Source: Woeseia oceani (GTDB taxonomy: Bacteria; Pseudomonadota; Gammaproteobacteria; Steroidobacterales; Woeseiaceae). Taken from it: DNA of 64,000 nt. The notes beneath the pieces were generated by a model. It had not been told where the DNA came from, ran no database searches, and saw nothing but the letters and a program-made list of their open reading frames with translations. Positions 8,254 through 16,888 of this stretch are shown here, piece after piece (positions within the stretch are counted from its first letter, which is position 1; each line of letters starts with the position of its first letter). The stretch covers positions 2,965,001-3,029,000 of the forward strand of contig NZ_CP016268.1 in assembly GCF_001677435.1 (NCBI RefSeq), read 5' to 3'. The position numbers and the translations under genes are program-made.

Positions 8254-10017
8254 ATGAACAGAATTGTTCTCTGGGTTGTCGTTGGCACGATCGGCGCGCT
8301 GTTATCTGCCTGCAAAGGCGAGTCCACAGTGAACGCCGATGAGACGGCGGATCTCATTCTCACCAATGCGCGCGTCTATACACTCAACTGGGATGATCCG
8401 GATACGCACGGCAATCCCGCCGGCAATGCGCCGTTTGCAAACGGCCAATGGCAACCGGATGCCACCGCTATCGCGGTGAAGAACGGACTGCTGCAACGCG
8501 TCGGCAACGCGACCGACATCAGCAAACTGGCCGGGACGACAACAACCGTTATCGATCTCGCCGGTGCCACAGTGATACCGGGCCTTATTGAGAGTCACGG
8601 CCATTTCCACGAACTGGGTGAGTTAGCCGAACGTGTCGACCTGAACGGCGTCACGACCATGGAAGACATGGCCAGTCGGGTTCGTACGAGAGCAACGCAA
8701 ACGCCTGCCGGCGAATGGGTTGTCGGTGGCGGCTGGGACGAAGGCGCGTGGGCCGATCAACTACCCGATAAATCAGCGCTGGATGCAGCAGCGCCGGATC
8801 ATCCGGTCATGCTCAAGGGACGGCGCGGTTTCGCTATCGTCGTCAATCAACGTGCGCTCGATATTGCCGGCATATCGGCTGCAACCGATTCGCCCTCGGG
8901 CGGTGACATCGTCAAAGACGACAACGGTGAGCCGACCGGTGTGTTTCTGAACCGTGCGCAGACGATGATTTACGACGCCATGCCAGAGGCTACCCTGGAA
9001 CAGAAAAAGCGCATGTTGCTGCATGGCCTGAATGAAATTGCCGAAGCCGGTTACGTCAATGGTCATCACGCCGGCATCTACGCCGACTACATGCCCGCTT
9101 ACCTTGCCCTGGCCGAAGCAGGCGAGTTGCCGGTGCGCGTGGAAGGCATGATAGCGGCTCGACCGGAGAACATGGCTTTACTCAAGCAATGGATCAACAA
9201 GGGCCCAACGCAGGACCGCAACGCCTATTTTCAGGTACGCGGCGTAAAAGCGTATTACGACGGCTCGCTTGGTTCGCGCGGCGCGAGCATGCTGGACGAT
9301 TACTCAGACATGCCCGGCCACAAGGGTATTGCCGGTTCGGCCTACGGATTTCCTGAAGACGCCGTCAGCGAAGCCATCGCTGCCGGTTTCCAGGCCGGTA
9401 TTCATGCCATAGGTGATGGCGGCAACCGTGCGGTACTGAATTTCTACGAGCGTGTGCTCCGCGATGACCCTGCTGCCCGCGGACTCCGCCATCGGGTGGA
9501 ACATGCGCAGATCGTCCATCCCGATGATTTCGCGCGCTTCGGCGAATTGAACCTGGTTGCCTCGATGGAGCCTGGCCACGCAGTCGAGGACAGCCCGTGG
9601 GCCGAAGAGCGGGTTGGCCCGCAACGTATCCTGGGCGGCTACGCGTGGCGAACATTGCGTGAAAACGGCGCGGGTCTGATATTCAATTCCGACCTTAGCG
9701 GCACTGACTTCGATATTTTCTACGGCCTGCATTGTGCCGTGACCCGCACGAACCGTGACGGCGAACCGCCCGGCGGCTGGTACCCGGCGCAGAACATGTC
9801 GATCGAAGAAGCCGTGCGCGCGTACACGAGCTGGCCCGCACGGTCATCCTTGCGCGAGGATCTGACCGGCACGTTGGCTGCCGGTAAATGGGCGGACATT
9901 ACGGTGTTGTCGATAGACCCGTTTCAAACGGCGGCCGCAGACCCGCATCGCTTGCTGGACGGCAAGGCTTTGATGACCGTGGTAGCTGGCAAGGTGGTCT
10001 ACGATGGCCGCCAGTAG
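8254..10017 (+). CDS. YtcJ-type amidohydrolase, lipoprotein
   Basis: A 587-residue metal-dependent hydrolase of the amidohydrolase-3 family. A lipoprotein signal ends LLSAC (Cys ~19). The metal motif is ESHGHF in VIPGLIESHGH, followed by VGGGWDEGAW, GVKAYYDGSLGSRGA (typical of YtcJ) and HAIGDGGNRAV, with RVEHAQIVHPDD carrying later ligands. The C-terminus closes with KWADITVLS, the usual end of the beta-sandwich. ATG 8254 follows AGGT. The frame is open from 8017, but the signal peptide fixes the start. The substrate of most YtcJ enzymes is unknown. Its stop meets the stop of the next minus-strand gene within 3 bp. Confidence 0.85.
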   Translation: MNRIVLWVVVGTIGALLSACKGESTVNADETADLILTNARVYTLNWDDPDTHGNPAGNAPFANGQWQPDATAIAVKNGLLQRVGNATDISKLAGTTTTVIDLAGATVIPGLIESHGHFHELGELAERVDLNGVTTMEDMASRVRTRATQTPAGEWVVGGGWDEGAWADQLPDKSALDAAAPDHPVMLKGRRGFAIVVNQRALDIAGISAATDSPSGGDIVKDDNGEPTGVFLNRAQTMIYDAMPEATLEQKKRMLLHGLNEIAEAGYVNGHHAGIYADYMPAYLALAEAGELPVRVEGMIAARPENMALLKQWINKGPTQDRNAYFQVRGVKAYYDGSLGSRGASMLDDYSDMPGHKGIAGSAYGFPEDAVSEAIAAGFQAGIHAIGDGGNRAVLNFYERVLRDDPAARGLRHRVEHAQIVHPDDFARFGELNLVASMEPGHAVEDSPWAEERVGPQRILGGYAWRTLRENGAGLIFNSDLSGTDFDIFYGLHCAVTRTNRDGEPPGGWYPAQNMSIEEAVRAYTSWPARSSLREDLTGTLAAGKWADITVLSIDPFQTAAADPHRLLDGKALMTVVAGKVVYDGRQ

Positions 10018-10020
10018 TCG

Positions 10021-10365
10021 TTAGTCGGCAAACCGGTAGCGCAGATCGATCAGGTTGAACTGCAGCCCGCGGTGTTCATCCACCAGCCGCTCCGGGTAGC
10101 GCTGCCGGCAACTGGCGTGCGCGTCTTCGCGGTGCATCGAAATGAACTCGCGCTGCACATCCGGGTTATCGATCGTGCCAAACGCCTGTTCGTGTATGAC
10201 CGCATCCTCGGCAGCAAAACATCGCTCGTACAATTGTTCCTGCATTGGGTCAGCCACTTTGACGTCGGCCGGCAAGGCAAACTCCGGATTGAGCGAGACG
10301 TCGAACAACCACAGGAACAGGCCGATCGGCACGGCCAGCAAGACGACTTTTGCCATACCGTTCAT
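10021..10365 (-). CDS. Small membrane-anchored protein of unknown function
   Basis: A 114-residue protein with one N-terminal hydrophobic segment (VVLLAVPIGLFLWLF) followed by a soluble, acidic C-terminal domain of about 85 residues containing two cysteines (YERCFAAEDA and ASCRQRYPERL). I do not recognise the family. The start at MNGMAKVV (10365) is chosen because the hydrophobic segment begins there; ATG 10356 is equally possible and the frame is open to 10425. The ribosome site is weak. Confidence 0.55.
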   Translation of the reverse strand: MNGMAKVVLLAVPIGLFLWLFDVSLNPEFALPADVKVADPMQEQLYERCFAAEDAVIHEQAFGTIDNPDVQREFISMHREDAHASCRQRYPERLVDEHRGLQFNLIDLRYRFAD

Positions 10366-10630
10366 CGTGACGCTGCGCGAAACCTGTTGCCTGAAGCAAG
10401 TCCCATAGTGAGCGTATTTTGCCACTCAGGCGGCGCGATTGCCGCGCGAATACGCTTTCAAATGATATGGTCGCCCCGGTTCCGCGCCGATGGCGAAGTG
10501 CGGCAGCAAGCGTGGGTTCTCGGCCGGCCCGGTTCCTGCCGGGTTGCAGGGCTGAAGTCCGCTGCGCGGTCTGTCACAATCAGCGCCTGCCGGCCCCGCG
10601 CCACCCTATTCTGCCTAAGGACACGACCTT

Positions 10631-12040
10631 ATGGACCGCAATAAGACCAGCCAGTTTGTCAACGCCATGTGGGACGACTCCATCATCCCGCAACTGAGCC
10701 GTTACATTGAAGTGCCTAACAAATCGCCGGGTTTCGACCCCGACTGGGAAAAACACGGCTATATGGACGACGCCATTGCGATGCTGGAAGCCTGGTGTCG
10801 CGAGCAGCCCATCAAGGGCATGCAGGTTGAGGTCGTGCGTATCAAAGGTCGCACGCCGCTGCTGTTCATTGAAGTTCCGGGCGATATCGACGACAACGTC
10901 TTGCTCTATGGCCACTACGACAAGCAACCGGAATTCAGCGGCTGGAAAGAAGGCCTGGAACCGTGGAAAGCGGTAATTCGCGACGGCAAATTGTACGGTC
11001 GCGGCGGCGCAGACGATGGCTATGCCGTATTCGGCTCGCTGACGGCCATTCGCGCGCTGCAGGAACAGGGTATACCGCACGCGCGTTGTGTCATTGTCAT
11101 AGAGGGCTGCGAAGAAAGCGGCAGTTTCGACTTGCCGCATTACATCGAAAAACTGGAAAGCCGTATCGGCAAACCCAGTCTCGTAGTGTGCCTCGATGCC
11201 GAATGCGGCAACTACGATCAGTTCTGGTGCACCACCTCATTGCGCGGCAATCTCGTTGGCACGCTGAAGGTTGATGTACTGACAGAAGGCGTGCACTCAG
11301 GCGGCGCCAGCGGCATCGTGCCGTCGAGCTTTCGGGTCCTGCGCAAATTGCTGAGCCGTATCGAAGATGAAGACAGCGGCAAGGTTGTGGTCGATGAGTT
11401 GTACAGCGACATACCCGCTGCCCGCCTCAAGCAGGCTGAACTGGCTGCCGAGGTCTTGCAGGATTCGGTCTACCTGAAGTTCCCGTGGGTTGATGACTCC
11501 GGGACACCGGCCGAGTCGCCCTACGAACTGCTGCTGAACAACACCTGGCGACCAACGCTCAGTATCACCGGCGCTGACGGCCTGCCGAGCATCAGCAACG
11601 CCGGCAACGTGCTGCTGCCGGGAACCACACTTAAATTGTCGTTCCGCCTGCCGCCCACCTGCGAACCGGACAAGGCCGCCGCCGCGGTCAAGAAAGTGCT
11701 CGATGCGGACCCACCGCCGTTTAGCAAGACCAGCTTCAAAGTCGAATCCGCCATGGGCGGCTGGAATGCCCCACCGGTTGCCGACTGGCTGGCCAGCTCC
11801 ATGCAAAAAGCATCAAACGACTATTTCAACAAGCCGTCGATGTACATGGGAACCGGCGGCAGCATTCCGTTCATGGGCATGCTCGGCGAGAAATTCCCCG
11901 ACGCACAATTCCTGGTGACCGGCTTGCTGGGACCCAACTCGAATGCTCATGGCCCGAACGAGTTTCTGCACATAGAAACCGGCAAGCGCCTGACCTGCTG
12001 CGTGGCTCAGGTCCTCGAAGATCACTGTCAGCGCGCCTGA
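10631..12040 (+). CDS. M20-family metallopeptidase
   Basis: A 469-residue cytoplasmic peptidase of the ArgE/DapE/carnosinase clan. Metal and catalytic residues are visible: GHYDKQPE (first His and catalytic Asp), GRGGADDGYA (bridging Asp), EGCEESGS (general-base Glu pair), LDAECGN, and the late His in NAHGPNEFLHIE. There is a central dimerisation domain (EGVHSGGASG). Length and motifs fit CNDP-like dipeptidases. There is no signal peptide. ATG 10631 follows AAGGA. The next gene may be translationally linked, since its probable signal-peptide coding begins at this stop codon. Confidence 0.87.
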   Translation: MDRNKTSQFVNAMWDDSIIPQLSRYIEVPNKSPGFDPDWEKHGYMDDAIAMLEAWCREQPIKGMQVEVVRIKGRTPLLFIEVPGDIDDNVLLYGHYDKQPEFSGWKEGLEPWKAVIRDGKLYGRGGADDGYAVFGSLTAIRALQEQGIPHARCVIVIEGCEESGSFDLPHYIEKLESRIGKPSLVVCLDAECGNYDQFWCTTSLRGNLVGTLKVDVLTEGVHSGGASGIVPSSFRVLRKLLSRIEDEDSGKVVVDELYSDIPAARLKQAELAAEVLQDSVYLKFPWVDDSGTPAESPYELLLNNTWRPTLSITGADGLPSISNAGNVLLPGTTLKLSFRLPPTCEPDKAAAAVKKVLDADPPPFSKTSFKVESAMGGWNAPPVADWLASSMQKASNDYFNKPSMYMGTGGSIPFMGMLGEKFPDAQFLVTGLLGPNSNAHGPNEFLHIETGKRLTCCVAQVLEDHCQRA

Positions 12041-12105
12041 GTAGCAGCGTTATCAATACGGTCGCCCGCGTACTTCCGGCAAGCAGCCTGCTGCTTGCCG
12101 GCTGT

Positions 12106-13062
12106 ATGCTGTTTGCGACTCCGGTCAACGCCGGAGCGCTGCCCGATGCCGACCTCTCGCCGCTGATCGTGACGACCGGCCTCGCGAATGCCGAGGAAAG
12201 CGCCTGGCTGACGCAACGCGGGCAAGCGGAATGGCACTGGTCCGTAGCAACAGCCAGTCATTCGAGCCAAAGCACGGCAGGACAGGAGGTGTTGCAGTTC
12301 GACGGTGAAACGACGCGCTTGTCGATCAAGGCGGAGTTTGGCGTAACCGAGCGACTCAGCCTCGGCTTGGAGTTGCCGTACCTGCTGCACGAATCCGGTG
12401 GGCTGGACAACTTCATAGAACGCTGGCACAGCTGGTTCGGGTTTCCGAATAACCTGCGCGACCTGGTGGCTCAGGATCAAATCGACTTCCGCTATTCCGA
12501 CGACGGCAACTTGCTGCTCGACAATCAGCAAAACCTGCGCGGTGTCGGCGACCTGCGGCTGCTGGCGGGCTGGCAGTTGCAACGCAACGAACACAGTGCA
12601 TCGGCATTCCGGGTCGCGCTGAAATTACCGACCGGCAGCAGTGAACGATTAACCGGCAGTGGCAATGTTGATCTGGCGTTCGGCTACGTCCATGACAGAA
12701 ACACGCTGTTCGGCAGCCCGCGTTGGTCTTCGTTTTACCGCTTGTACGCCATTCTTGTTGGCGAACCGGATCACCTCGCCGAACGTGCGAAACCGTTAAT
12801 CGGTCAGGCCGCCGCGGGCTTGAGCGTGCAAGCGCTGCCCCGTTTGTCGTTGACGATGCAAGCGACCCTGCGCAGTGCCGCTTACGATTCCGAACTCAAA
12901 ATGCTGGGCGACCCCGCCGTATTGCTGAACGTGGGCGGCACACTAGGGCTGACCGAGCACTTGCAGCTGGCGATAAACGTGGGCGAAGATATTCGGGTGG
13001 ATACAGCGCCCGACGTCACGTTTGGCCTGTCATTGAAATACCTGCCGCGAACAAACCGGTAG
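12106..13062 (+). CDS. DUF3187-family outer-membrane protein
   Basis: At least 318 residues, a predicted beta-barrel with alternating hydrophobic strands (LSLGLELPYLL, FRVALKLPTGS, LQLAINVGEDI) and the family pattern GDLRLLAGW and LKLPTGSSERLTGSG. Known only as DUF3187, of unknown function. From ATG 12106 the signal peptide would have just nine residues (MLFATPVNA). In-frame sequence upstream to about 12037 encodes a complete, good signal peptide, but it has no ATG, GTG or TTG, so the true start is probably a rarer codon such as the CTG at 12037. It follows the M20 gene directly. Confidence 0.7.
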   Translation: MLFATPVNAGALPDADLSPLIVTTGLANAEESAWLTQRGQAEWHWSVATASHSSQSTAGQEVLQFDGETTRLSIKAEFGVTERLSLGLELPYLLHESGGLDNFIERWHSWFGFPNNLRDLVAQDQIDFRYSDDGNLLLDNQQNLRGVGDLRLLAGWQLQRNEHSASAFRVALKLPTGSSERLTGSGNVDLAFGYVHDRNTLFGSPRWSSFYRLYAILVGEPDHLAERAKPLIGQAAAGLSVQALPRLSLTMQATLRSAAYDSELKMLGDPAVLLNVGGTLGLTEHLQLAINVGEDIRVDTAPDVTFGLSLKYLPRTNR

Positions 13063-13095
13063 ATTACCGAAGCCAGCAATACCACGGAGCCTGTA

Positions 13096-13542
13096 ATGGC
13101 CAACAAGAATAACGACAAGACCTCCCGCTCATCAGACCTGACGATTGCCGGTTTCGGCCTGCGTTTCATTGCTGCACTAGTTCTGGTCATGGCCACTTAC
13201 AACCCGACACGCTACTCCGTTTTCGCCTGGATCAGGGAAGCACTGGCAGCGAGCACTCTCGGTGCGCCACACGTGTTCGTGCTGGTCTTACTGGTCATCG
13301 GCTGGACAATATACCTCGTTGCCAGTTTTCGCTCACTGGGCACACTCGGCATGGTACTCGGCAGTGCATTCTTCGCGGCGTTGATCTGGCTATTGACCGA
13401 TTTCGGCTTACTGGCAGCCAACTCCATTACGTCGCTTACCTGGATTATCCTCGTCTGCCTCGCCGCCCTGCTGACGATAGGCGTCTCAGGCTCGCACATG
13501 TGGCGCCGGCTCACCGGTCAGCTGGAAGTTGACGAAGACTGA
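13096..13542 (+). CDS. Small integral membrane protein (DUF6524-like)
   Basis: A 148-residue inner-membrane protein with four predicted helices: GFGLRFIAALVLVMATY, VFVLVLLVIGWTIYLVASF, GMVLGSAFFAALIWLL and TWIILVCLAALLTIGV. The C-terminal tail is short and acidic (LEVDED). It resembles the uncharacterised DUF6524 proteins (NPTRYSVF motif after helix 1). GGAG lies seven bases before ATG 13096. Function unknown; it may be cotranscribed with the DUF3187 gene 33 bp upstream. Confidence 0.7.
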   Translation: MANKNNDKTSRSSDLTIAGFGLRFIAALVLVMATYNPTRYSVFAWIREALAASTLGAPHVFVLVLLVIGWTIYLVASFRSLGTLGMVLGSAFFAALIWLLTDFGLLAANSITSLTWIILVCLAALLTIGVSGSHMWRRLTGQLEVDED

Positions 13543-13591
13543 ACGCGCGCCGTTTGCACAGCAATCTGCTTTTCGCCAGCCCGATAACGCG

Positions 13592-13816
13592 TTAGCTGGC
13601 GAGGCGAGACATGCGTGAGAATTTGCCGTTCGCGGCAAACTCGATGCGGAAACGACCGTGCACGCCGTCATGGCTGACATGCTCGCGCAGGATGTTTGCC
13701 GGAAATCGTACCGTCTGACCGTTCTCGGCAACGGCCACCACTACCCGGGCGCTGCCCTGATACAGCCGCAGCAATCGGTCACTATCAATAGCGAGCTGGA
13801 CGACGACGAAATTCAC
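13592..13816 (-). CDS. DUF2835-family small protein
   Basis: A 74-residue cytoplasmic protein with the family core DRLLRLYQGSARVVVAV and VRFPANILREHVSHDGVHGRF. DUF2835 proteins are small beta-rich proteins with unknown role, often found in gammaproteobacteria. The chosen start is GTG 13816, giving the usual N-terminus; an upstream in-frame GTG at 13852 would add 12 residues that do not look like the family. An 8-bp inverted repeat overlaps the stop region but lacks a T tract. Confidence 0.72.
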   Translation of the reverse strand: MNFVVVQLAIDSDRLLRLYQGSARVVVAVAENGQTVRFPANILREHVSHDGVHGRFRIEFAANGKFSRMSRLAS

Positions 13817-13857
13817 TGGCTGCGCACACTCCGCGACGGCAAAACGAGCCACGCAGT

Positions 13858-14046
13858 TTACGACTTTCGATAGCGCTCAGCGACAAACGGCGCCGCCGTG
13901 TTGTACGGGTCGGTGCCGAAGTCGTCTTCGTCGCTGACTTGCCACTCTGCGCTCTGCCCGGATGCGGATGAAGTCGGTGCGGTGCTGTCCGGCTTTAGTT
14001 GTGGCGGCCTTAGCGGCCAGAACTGGGGTGTTTTCGAGTCTGACAT
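13858..14046 (-). CDS. Small hydrophilic protein, unknown function
   Basis: A 62-residue protein, proline- and serine-rich in its first half, acidic in the middle (SDEDDFGTDPYNTAAPF) and basic at the end (ERYRKS). I do not recognise it. GGAG is located five bases before ATG 14046, which supports translation. It lies between cysG and the DUF2835 gene on the same strand and could be cotranscribed with them. It may be disordered. Confidence 0.5.
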   Translation of the reverse strand: MSDSKTPQFWPLRPPQLKPDSTAPTSSASGQSAEWQVSDEDDFGTDPYNTAAPFVAERYRKS

Positions 14047-14113
14047 GACAACTCCACGGCGTGTTACGAGTGGTCAGTCTATGCGAACAGCCGACAGCGG
14101 CCGGTGTCGTTCA

Positions 14114-15553
14114 TCATGCCGACAGTGCCGTTCGTCGAACCTCCACCGCTGATCGCCCGGTTACTACCGTTTGTCCGCCATTCTCGCCAAACCAGCTCAA
14201 CTTATCGGCTAAGGCCACGGCCTCGCCAACGAACAGGATCGCCGGCGACGGCACACCGGTGGCCAGCGCGGCGATGGTCGCAACCGTCCCACGCACAATA
14301 CGTTGCCGGGGTGTTGTGCCTTCCGCAACCAGCGCGGCCGGCGTCGACGCCGGCAAGCCGTGGCGAAGCAGCGCAGCACTGCAATGCTGCAAGCGCTGCA
14401 AACTCATGTAGAGAGCCAGGGTTTGTCCGGGCCTCGCCAGCACGGCCCAATCCGGGTCATCGTCAGTCTGCAAACTGGCGGTTGCGAACGTGACGCTGGC
14501 ACTAACGCCACGCAAGGTGAGCGGAATGCCACTGTAGGCCGCGCAACCGAGTGCCGCCGAGACACCCGGCACTATTTCAAATGGCAGGTCCGCAGCCGCG
14601 AGCGCTGCCGCTTCCTCACCGCCGCGGCCAAACACGAACGGATCGCCGCCTTTCAAACGACAGACCCGTTTGCCGTCACGCACATGTTGCAACAGCCAAT
14701 CGGTGATGACCTCCTGCGGAACGCTCGGCCCGCCACCCTCTTTACCGACCGAAATCAGCACCGCTTCCTTGCGCGCCATGTCCAGTATCAATGGCGATAC
14801 CAGGCGGTCGTACAACACGACGTCCGCGTTGCTGAGCAGCTGTTGCGCGCGCAAGGTCATGAGTGCCGGGTCACCCGGTCCCGCGCCGACAATCGAGGCA
14901 CTGCCGGACACCGGTTCTGGCTTGCCGCTGATCAGTTCCTGGCGCATGGCCCGCTCGGCCTTGCCATCGCGGCCGGCCAGCAGATCGGCGGCAATCGGTC
15001 CGTCGAAGAACCGCTGCCAGAAACGTCGGCGCGCATCAATGGTTGCAAAGCGCTTCTTGACGAGGCCGCGCCATTGCCCGGCCCGCCGTGCCAGCGTACC
15101 GATTCGTGCGGGCAGCCAGGCCTCCAGTTGACTTTTGAGGCGCTGCGCCAGCACCGGAGCCTCGCCACCCGTGCTGAAGGCGACCAGCACCGGGTCACGA
15201 TCGACAATCGCCGGCAAGATGAAGTCACAGTGTTCGCGATCATCAACCGCGTTGCACAGCACGTCGGCATCCCGTGCGGCAGCGAAGACCTCGCGGTTCA
15301 GGTCCGGGTTGTCAGTGGCGGCGATGACCAGCCGCTGCCCGGCAAGCTGCGAGGGCGTGAAGGCCGCTGCTTCGAAGACCAGCTCGCCAAGATCATGCAG
15401 CCTTTGAATCCCGGCACCTGCCGCCGGTGCAATCACCCGCAGTCGGGCACCCGCGCGCAGCAGCAAAGCGGCCTTGCGTGCGGCGACTTCGCCGGCGCCA
15501 ACGATGAGGCAAGGGCGATCCTTCAGATCGACAAACAGCGGGAGGTAATTCAT
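14114..15553 (-). CDS. cysG: Siroheme synthase
   Basis: A 479-residue trifunctional enzyme making siroheme for sulfite reductase from uroporphyrinogen III. The N-terminal domain is a precorrin-2 dehydrogenase/ferrochelatase with the NAD loop VGAGEVAARKAALLL. The C-terminal domain is the SAM-dependent methyltransferase with VGAGPGDPALMTLRA, YDRLVSP and GGDPFVFGRGGEE. ATG 15553 (MNYLPLFVDLKDR) is the standard family start, although the frame is open to 15643. It is divergent from the cysB leader and promoter and belongs functionally with cysJIH, which needs its product. Confidence 0.95.
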   Translation of the reverse strand: MNYLPLFVDLKDRPCLIVGAGEVAARKAALLLRAGARLRVIAPAAGAGIQRLHDLGELVFEAAAFTPSQLAGQRLVIAATDNPDLNREVFAAARDADVLCNAVDDREHCDFILPAIVDRDPVLVAFSTGGEAPVLAQRLKSQLEAWLPARIGTLARRAGQWRGLVKKRFATIDARRRFWQRFFDGPIAADLLAGRDGKAERAMRQELISGKPEPVSGSASIVGAGPGDPALMTLRAQQLLSNADVVLYDRLVSPLILDMARKEAVLISVGKEGGGPSVPQEVITDWLLQHVRDGKRVCRLKGGDPFVFGRGGEEAAALAAADLPFEIVPGVSAALGCAAYSGIPLTLRGVSASVTFATASLQTDDDPDWAVLARPGQTLALYMSLQRLQHCSAALLRHGLPASTPAALVAEGTTPRQRIVRGTVATIAALATGVPSPAILFVGEAVALADKLSWFGENGGQTVVTGRSAVEVRRTALSA

Positions 15554-15653
15554 GACAGCATTCCGGTAACTTCGCGTCACCCTAGCTGCCGTGTAAGCGC
15601 AACTGAAATAGCATTCAGGACTGCCGGTATAACGCACCGGCATACCGCATTGT

Positions 15654-15683
15654 TTGACAGCACTCGTTCCGGGTGTTTATATC
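15654..15683 (+). promoter_or_regulatory. Sigma-70 promoter of the cysB leader
   Basis: TTGACA (15654-15659) and TATATC (15678-15683) are separated by 18 bp; TTTATA at 15676 with 16 bp is an equivalent reading. Either predicts transcription starting around 15688-15690, essentially at the ATG (15689) of the Cys leader ORF, which would make that ORF leaderless. Confidence 0.65.
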
Positions 15684-15688
15684 CCGGC

Positions 15689-15772
15689 ATGCAACAAACG
15701 ACTGCCTTTCGCCCGATCCCCCTGATGTGTTGCTGCCAGAAGTTGCAGGCGGCGATCCGGCGCGCGCACTAG
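15689..15772 (+). CDS. Putative cysteine-responsive leader peptide of cysB
   Basis: A 27-codon ORF with three consecutive cysteine codons (15728-15736, residues 14-16, after Met-13) and a basic C-terminus (IRRAH). It ends 22 bp before an intrinsic terminator that precedes cysB. Promoter, short ORF with a run of one regulatory amino acid, terminator and biosynthetic regulator gene is the layout of a transcription attenuator. A segment just after the Cys codons (GCGGC, 15749-15753) can pair with GCCGC of the terminator's 5' arm (15796-15800), and CTGCC at 15733 can pair with GGCGG. The pairings are short, so the antiterminator is tentative. No Shine-Dalgarno is visible. Confidence 0.6.
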   Translation: MQQTTAFRPIPLMCCCQKLQAAIRRAH

Positions 15773-15794
15773 TCGTATTTCGGATTTAACTATG

Positions 15795-15831
15795 GGCCGC
15801 TCAACCGACATGGATGAGCGGCCTTTTTTTT
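15795..15831 (+). terminator. Intrinsic terminator (attenuator) upstream of cysB
   Basis: A perfect 9-bp GC-rich stem (15795-15803 with 15815-15823, 11-nt loop) is followed by eight T residues. It sits between the Cys leader ORF and cysB, on the strand of both, only 37 bp before the cysB start, so transcripts reaching cysB from the leader promoter must pass it. Confidence 0.9.
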
Positions 15832-15868
15832 GCAGCGACAAACCGGCCTGCGTGGCCAGGAGTGAGGC

Positions 15869-16879
15869 ATGACCCTTAAGCAGCTCAAGTATTTGCTGGG
15901 AGTCGTCGACAACGGGCTCAATATCACGGCGGCAGCCGAACACCTGTTCACCAGCCAGCCGGGCATCAGCAAACAACTGCGGCAGCTTGAGCAGGAGGTC
16001 GGCGTGCAGCTCTTCTCCCGCAAAGGCAAAGTCCTCAGCGCCCTGACCCCGGCCGGTCGTACCGTCGTCGAATACGCCCGCAAGATCACCCGTGATGTGG
16101 ACAATATCCGCAGCCTCGGCCGCGATCTGGTAGCTGAGCAGGAAGGCACTTTGTCGATTGCGACCACCCACACGCAGGCCCGCTACGTACTCCCGGACGT
16201 TATTCGCGAATTTCACGAGCGCTTCCCGAAGGTCAATCTCGAGCTGCACCAGGGCACCTCCGAACAGATAGCGGCATTGATTGCCGAGGGTCGGGCCGAC
16301 TTCGCCATCGCCACCGAATCCCGCGAACTGTTCCCGGAAATGAACATGCTGCCGTGCTTCCGCTGGGACCGCATAGTGCTGACGCCGAAAGATCATCCAT
16401 TGGTAAAAGAAGCCGCGGACATCACCCTGTCGAAACTCGCCGATCACCCGCTGATCACCTACGTCTTCAGCTCGACCCGCGAGTCATCATTCCTGCGCGC
16501 GTTCAAGGACGAAGACCTCGAGCCGACCGTCGTCTTCACTGCCCGCGATGCCGATGTGATCAAGACTTACGTAAGAATGGGCATGGGCGTCGGTGTAATC
16601 GCACCGATGGCGCTGCAATGCGACGACACCAAAGACCTCAATGCCATTTCTGCCAGTGGTTTGTTTCCGCAAGTCACCACCTGGCTCGGCATACCGCGCG
16701 ACCGGGTATTGCGCGGCTACATGCGGGAGTTTATTTCCCTGTTCGCGCCGCACTGGCCCGTGCACGACATCGAACTGGCGGCAACCGCCGGCTCACAACA
16801 GGAAGTCGACGCACTGGCCGAGAACATTCCTTTGCCGCTGAACAACGGCTGCACGAAAGGCCTGTCGGTCGCGGCCTGA
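15869..16879 (+). CDS. cysB: LysR-type transcriptional regulator CysB
   Basis: A 336-residue activator of sulfate assimilation. The N-terminal winged helix-turn-helix (residues 1-60, ITAAAEHLFTSQPGISKQLRQLE) is followed by the effector domain with the CysB-specific TTHTQARYVLP, whose threonines bind sulfate and N-acetylserine, and HPLITYVFSSTRESSF with the second effector loop. In enterics CysB with N-acetylserine activates cysJIH, the operon facing it here. AGGAG lies before ATG 15869. A Cys leader and a terminator precede it, suggesting its own synthesis depends on charged tRNA-Cys. Its stop is 9 bp from the cysH stop. Confidence 0.93.
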   Translation: MTLKQLKYLLGVVDNGLNITAAAEHLFTSQPGISKQLRQLEQEVGVQLFSRKGKVLSALTPAGRTVVEYARKITRDVDNIRSLGRDLVAEQEGTLSIATTHTQARYVLPDVIREFHERFPKVNLELHQGTSEQIAALIAEGRADFAIATESRELFPEMNMLPCFRWDRIVLTPKDHPLVKEAADITLSKLADHPLITYVFSSTRESSFLRAFKDEDLEPTVVFTARDADVIKTYVRMGMGVGVIAPMALQCDDTKDLNAISASGLFPQVTTWLGIPRDRVLRGYMREFISLFAPHWPVHDIELAATAGSQQEVDALAENIPLPLNNGCTKGLSVAA

Positions 16880-16888
16880 GCAACGTCC

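Noticed and set aside
13573-13602. 8-bp inverted repeat between two convergent genes as a terminator
   Set aside because: No T tract on either strand next to the stem; could only be a weak structure.
14303-15688. 489-codon plus-strand open frame
   Set aside because: Antisense shadow of cysG. Only its last 27 codons, which lie beyond cysG behind a promoter, are kept, as the Cys leader ORF.
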